Positions 62,190 through 64,000 of a stretch of 64,000 bases of DNA are shown piece by piece. Each line of letters opens with the position of its first letter. Position 1 is the stretch's first letter. Source of the DNA: Bacteroidota bacterium. GTDB lineage: Bacteria > Bacteroidota > Ignavibacteria > Ignavibacteriales > Ignavibacteriaceae. The stretch is from the NCBI GenBank assembly GCA_022564295.1, contig JADFLR010000014.1, positions 24,284-88,283 on the forward strand. The letters are read 5' to 3'. A model generated the notes under the pieces. That model ran no database searches. It saw only the letters and a program-made list of their open reading frames with translations, and was not told the DNA's origin. The translations under genes and the position numbers were made by a program.

Positions 62190-62249
62190 TAAAAAACCCC
62201 TGCCCTATGATGATTAATGAGGTCACATCATAAATATGGAGGCAGGGGA
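62190..62249 (-). terminator. Terminator of tail-block copy A
   Basis: CCCCTGCC and GGCAGGGG (8 bp), with ATGATG/CATCAT inside, followed on the minus strand by TTTTTT. The sequence is almost the same at 63170-63230. Confidence 0.8.
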
Positions 62250-62270
62250 TCACCTCTTACGAGGTTAATC

Positions 62271-62420
62271 TTACTTCATCAACACCATCTTCTTAGTCTC
62301 AACAAAATCTCCTGCTTGTAATTTGTAAAAATAAATTCCGCTTGGTAAACTTGTTGCATTAAACTTAACTGCATATCTACCGGCTTCTCTTTCTTCATTT
62401 ACCAATTGCTTTAAACTTCA
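62271..62420 (-). pseudogene. T9SS sorting-domain tail without cargo (copy A)
   Basis: Minus-strand frame [20 protein letters not shown], then [20 protein letters not shown] and MVLMK with stop at 62271. The upstream half of the domain and the QNYPNPFNP core are missing and a frameshift precedes it. It lies 55 bp after the stop of the flavin reductase gene, and with its terminator it matches copy B. Confidence 0.8.
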
Positions 62421-62474
62421 CATTTACTGCATAGTATAAATTTAACTATTGTTTATTATTATATCTATCTTGAT

Positions 62475-62978
62475 TTAACCGCCATAAAAAATTTTCTCAC
62501 CTACGTCTTTTAGAGTTAGAGTTAAATCATCCGGACGACCTGTTGGCTCTTTTTTAACTCCTGCATCGACAACTTCTCCTATAAAAACAGAATGGTCTCC
62601 CTTCTCAACAGTTTGAATTAATTTACATTCTACATAAGCAGAACAACTCTCAAGGACAGGCGCACCAGTACTTCCAGCTTCATATGCTTCACCATTAATT
62701 GTATTGCCATCTTTTTCAGTCGGTTTGAAGAATGCATGTGCAGTTGATTGTTGATCCTTTCCAAGAAAATTTAATGCAAACACACCTACTTCTTTTATTA
62801 AACTATGTACGCCTGAATCGGCTTTTACACCCATTGCAATTAAAGGCGGCTCGAACGATGCTTGAGTAACCCAGTTAACTGTACCTGCTGCAATTCTTCC
62901 ATCTTTTGTTTCGGCTGTTAATACATACAATCCATAGGGAATCATTCTTAAAGCAGTTTTCTTAGCATTTTTATCCAT
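62475..62978 (-). CDS. Flavin reductase-like FMN-binding protein
   Basis: 167 aa, no signal peptide. Split-barrel flavin reductase domain: RMIPYGLYVLTAETKDGRIA, AGTVNWVTQASFEPPLIAMG, FALNFLGKDQQSTAHAFFKP and GDHSVFIGEVVDAGV. Members bind FMN and reduce it with NAD(P)H or act with rubredoxins. AAAGGAGA precedes the ATG. The gene lies between leader repeat L3 and a cargo-free T9SS tail, a setting otherwise occupied by secreted proteins here. It is likely cytoplasmic. Confidence 0.9.
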   Translation of the reverse strand: MDKNAKKTALRMIPYGLYVLTAETKDGRIAAGTVNWVTQASFEPPLIAMGVKADSGVHSLIKEVGVFALNFLGKDQQSTAHAFFKPTEKDGNTINGEAYEAGSTGAPVLESCSAYVECKLIQTVEKGDHSVFIGEVVDAGVKKEPTGRPDDLTLTLKDVGEKIFYGG

Positions 62979-62986
62979 AGAGATTC

Positions 62987-63168
62987 TCCTTTAATGAGTT
63001 ATGCTATACTCCACGCTTTTGGGGGAATCAATAGAAAAGATTAGTCTTGCAATATACTGTTATGCATACTCCAACCTCTCCTAAAGGAGTAGAATTTATA
63101 ATTGCCAATTAACTTTGGATAATATTTGACTAAAGTCAAGAAAAATAAACTTAACGATTAGAAAGTAA
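62987..63168 (-). promoter_or_regulatory. Leader repeat L3 (shorter copy)
   Basis: Shares TAATCGTTAAGTTTATTTTT, then CTTGACTTTAGTCAAATATT, and GTGGAGTATAGCATAAC(T/C)C with L1 and L2. The segment after CATTAAAGG is shortened so that this AAAGGAGA becomes the ribosome binding site of the flavin reductase. The middle has its own hairpin ACTCC-TTTAGGAGAGGTT-GGAGT. Confidence 0.6.
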
Positions 63169-63169
63169 T

Positions 63170-63230
63170 AAAAAACCCCTGCCCTACGATGATTAATGAG
63201 GTCACATCATAAATATGAAGGCAGGGGATC
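63170..63230 (-). terminator. Terminator of tail-block copy B
   Basis: CCCCTGCC/GGCAGGGG with inner ATGATT/ATCATAA-type pairing and T5 on the minus strand. It differs from the copy at 62190 by only a few bases over about 60. Confidence 0.8.
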
Positions 63231-63249
63231 ACCTCTTACGAGGTTAATC

Positions 63250-63450
63250 TTACTTCATCAACACCATCTTCTTAGTCTCTACAAAATTTCCTGCTTGTAT
63301 TTTGTAAAAGTAAATACCACTCGGAAGTTTGGATGCGTCAAATTCAACTTCATAACTCCCAATAGGTTTTTCCTCACTAACAAGATTTGCAACTTCATTT
63401 CTAATACAGCATAAATTTTCAAGCTAAAGAGAGCCATCGGCTCTACTGAA
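63250..63450 (-). pseudogene. T9SS sorting-domain tail without intact cargo (copy B)
   Basis: Minus-strand frame [48 protein letters not shown] and stop at 63250. The preceding part (MALFSLKIYAVL) is in another frame. The last 60 codons and terminator are almost identical to copy A in DNA. It follows the small lipoprotein gene, which probably once fused to it. Confidence 0.75.
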
Positions 63451-63484
63451 TCACAATAGTTTTTTGCATCAAATCCAGCATCGT

Positions 63485-63688
63485 TTAATGGCTATGAGAA
63501 CAATCTTCCCCCCTATACCAGACTCCATTTGGTAGATTTCTACAAAATTCGCTTGTTGTTACATCACATAATGCCCCTAAAGCACCCCATCTGCAACGAC
63601 CGGTAGCAGGAGGATCAGCTACATCGCAAGAAAATAAAAACAAAATAATACACAAAGAAAAAAAACGGTTTTCATAGATTTTCCTCAT
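63485..63688 (-). CDS. Small Cys-containing lipoprotein, possibly frameshifted
   Basis: 67 aa: hydrophobic IILFLFSCDVADPPATG with a lipobox-type Cys, then GRCRWGALGALCDVTTSEFC and NGVWYRGEDCSHSH. The Cys spacing resembles the C..G.C...T...C...GG.W..G..C module found in secreted proteins. Upstream, GAGGAAAATCT precedes another ATG (MKTVFF) in a different frame, separated by a run of eight T. A gain of one T would join it to this frame, so the gene may be slipped or phase variable. Start uncertain. Confidence 0.45.
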   Translation of the reverse strand: MRKIYENRFFSLCIILFLFSCDVADPPATGRCRWGALGALCDVTTSEFCRNLPNGVWYRGEDCSHSH

Positions 63689-64000
63689 TTTAAATTAATT
63701 GGTTCATATTATTTATTTGTTGCAAATTATTCTAATTGCAACCCCATAATAGTTGATAAATAGGATTCACTTGTCAGTAAGATGTCATAGATTTGTAAAA
63801 TCTTTGTAGAATGTATGCGCCCTTCACACCCATAAAGCCGACGTCCCTTTTGCCCCCCATACCCCTTCAATAAGGTTGAAAATTCTCATCAACTTTCAGG
63901 TTAAAAATCTCTATCAAGTCCCTTCATCTCTTTTTCTGTTTTCATCCTTGTCCTCCAATTTCAGAATGTTCTGCATTATAATCATCTTCATCATATTCTT
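63689..64000. other. Window end; no gene seen
   Basis: No supported frame on either strand. ATTCTCATCAACTTTCAGG near 63892 resembles ATTCTCATCAGCTTTGTTG at 61159, a weak sign that the repeated neighbourhood continues beyond the window. Confidence 0.3.

Overview
The window is an AT-rich chromosomal segment that most resembles the Ignavibacteria branch of the Bacteroidota/Chlorobi group. The main evidence is the C-terminal type A sorting domain of the type IX secretion system (T9SS), with its QNYPNPFNP core and a terminal GIYFYxLxxx...KKMxLxK stretch. It occurs on ten intact secreted proteins and on at least three decayed fragments. This is inference from protein features; there is no rRNA gene in the window.

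Layout. 0-6 kb: the tail of an upstream gene, then an ECF sigma factor, a zinc-finger/HEAT anti-sigma factor and a GGN-repeat surface protein, followed by a large DUF5916-type outer-membrane protein. 6.1-9.7 kb: tRNA-Arg(CCT), then a small island with a decayed serine recombinase, an HTH controller behind a 29-nt palindrome, a DNA methyltransferase and a convergent PD-(D/E)XK nuclease-like protein (a type II restriction-modification system). 9.7-22.6 kb: six tandem minus-strand paralogues of arylsulfotransferase-like secreted proteins, all with T9SS tails. 23-25.9 kb: housekeeping genes (rpiA, NAD(P)HX epimerase-like, PAP2 phosphatase) plus a 37-aa membrane protein.

25.9-30.8 kb: arsenic and metal cluster with arsR behind an overlapping promoter/operator, arsM, arsC, a ferredoxin-cyclase fusion, a CDF exporter and an ArsP_2-type permease. 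30.9-34.8 kb: saccharopine dehydrogenase family protein, a porin-like protein and an ammonium transporter. 35.1-36.3 kb: three small unknown genes. 36.5-46.4 kb: mercury and thiophilic-metal region. It starts with an ArsR-type regulator with a 32-nt operator, MerP-like, MerTP, thioredoxin-like, CopZ-like and YHS-like proteins, a beta-propeller lipoprotein and MerB. A second module follows: ECF sigma, anti-sigma, a Cys-rich secreted peptide, a thioredoxin-like protein, an outer-membrane protein, a MerP-like protein and an NHL lipoprotein. No merA is present. 46.5-50.9 kb: Cfa, ArsS (arsenosugar radical SAM) with its AhpD-like partner, DUF547, and an EamA transporter broken by an in-frame TGA.

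51-64 kb: secreted T9SS proteins, enolase and a graveyard of gene remnants (glutamine synthetase, DUF4136, sorting-domain tails). Between 58.9 and 63.5 kb a leader of about 200 bp occurs three times and a T9SS-tail-plus-terminator block occurs as two near-identical copies. A cytoplasmic-type flavin reductase sits between such a leader and such a tail, as if cargo bodies were exchanged between conserved flanks. That modular arrangement, the six-gene sulfotransferase-like array and the sigma-controlled module beside merB are the most unusual items.
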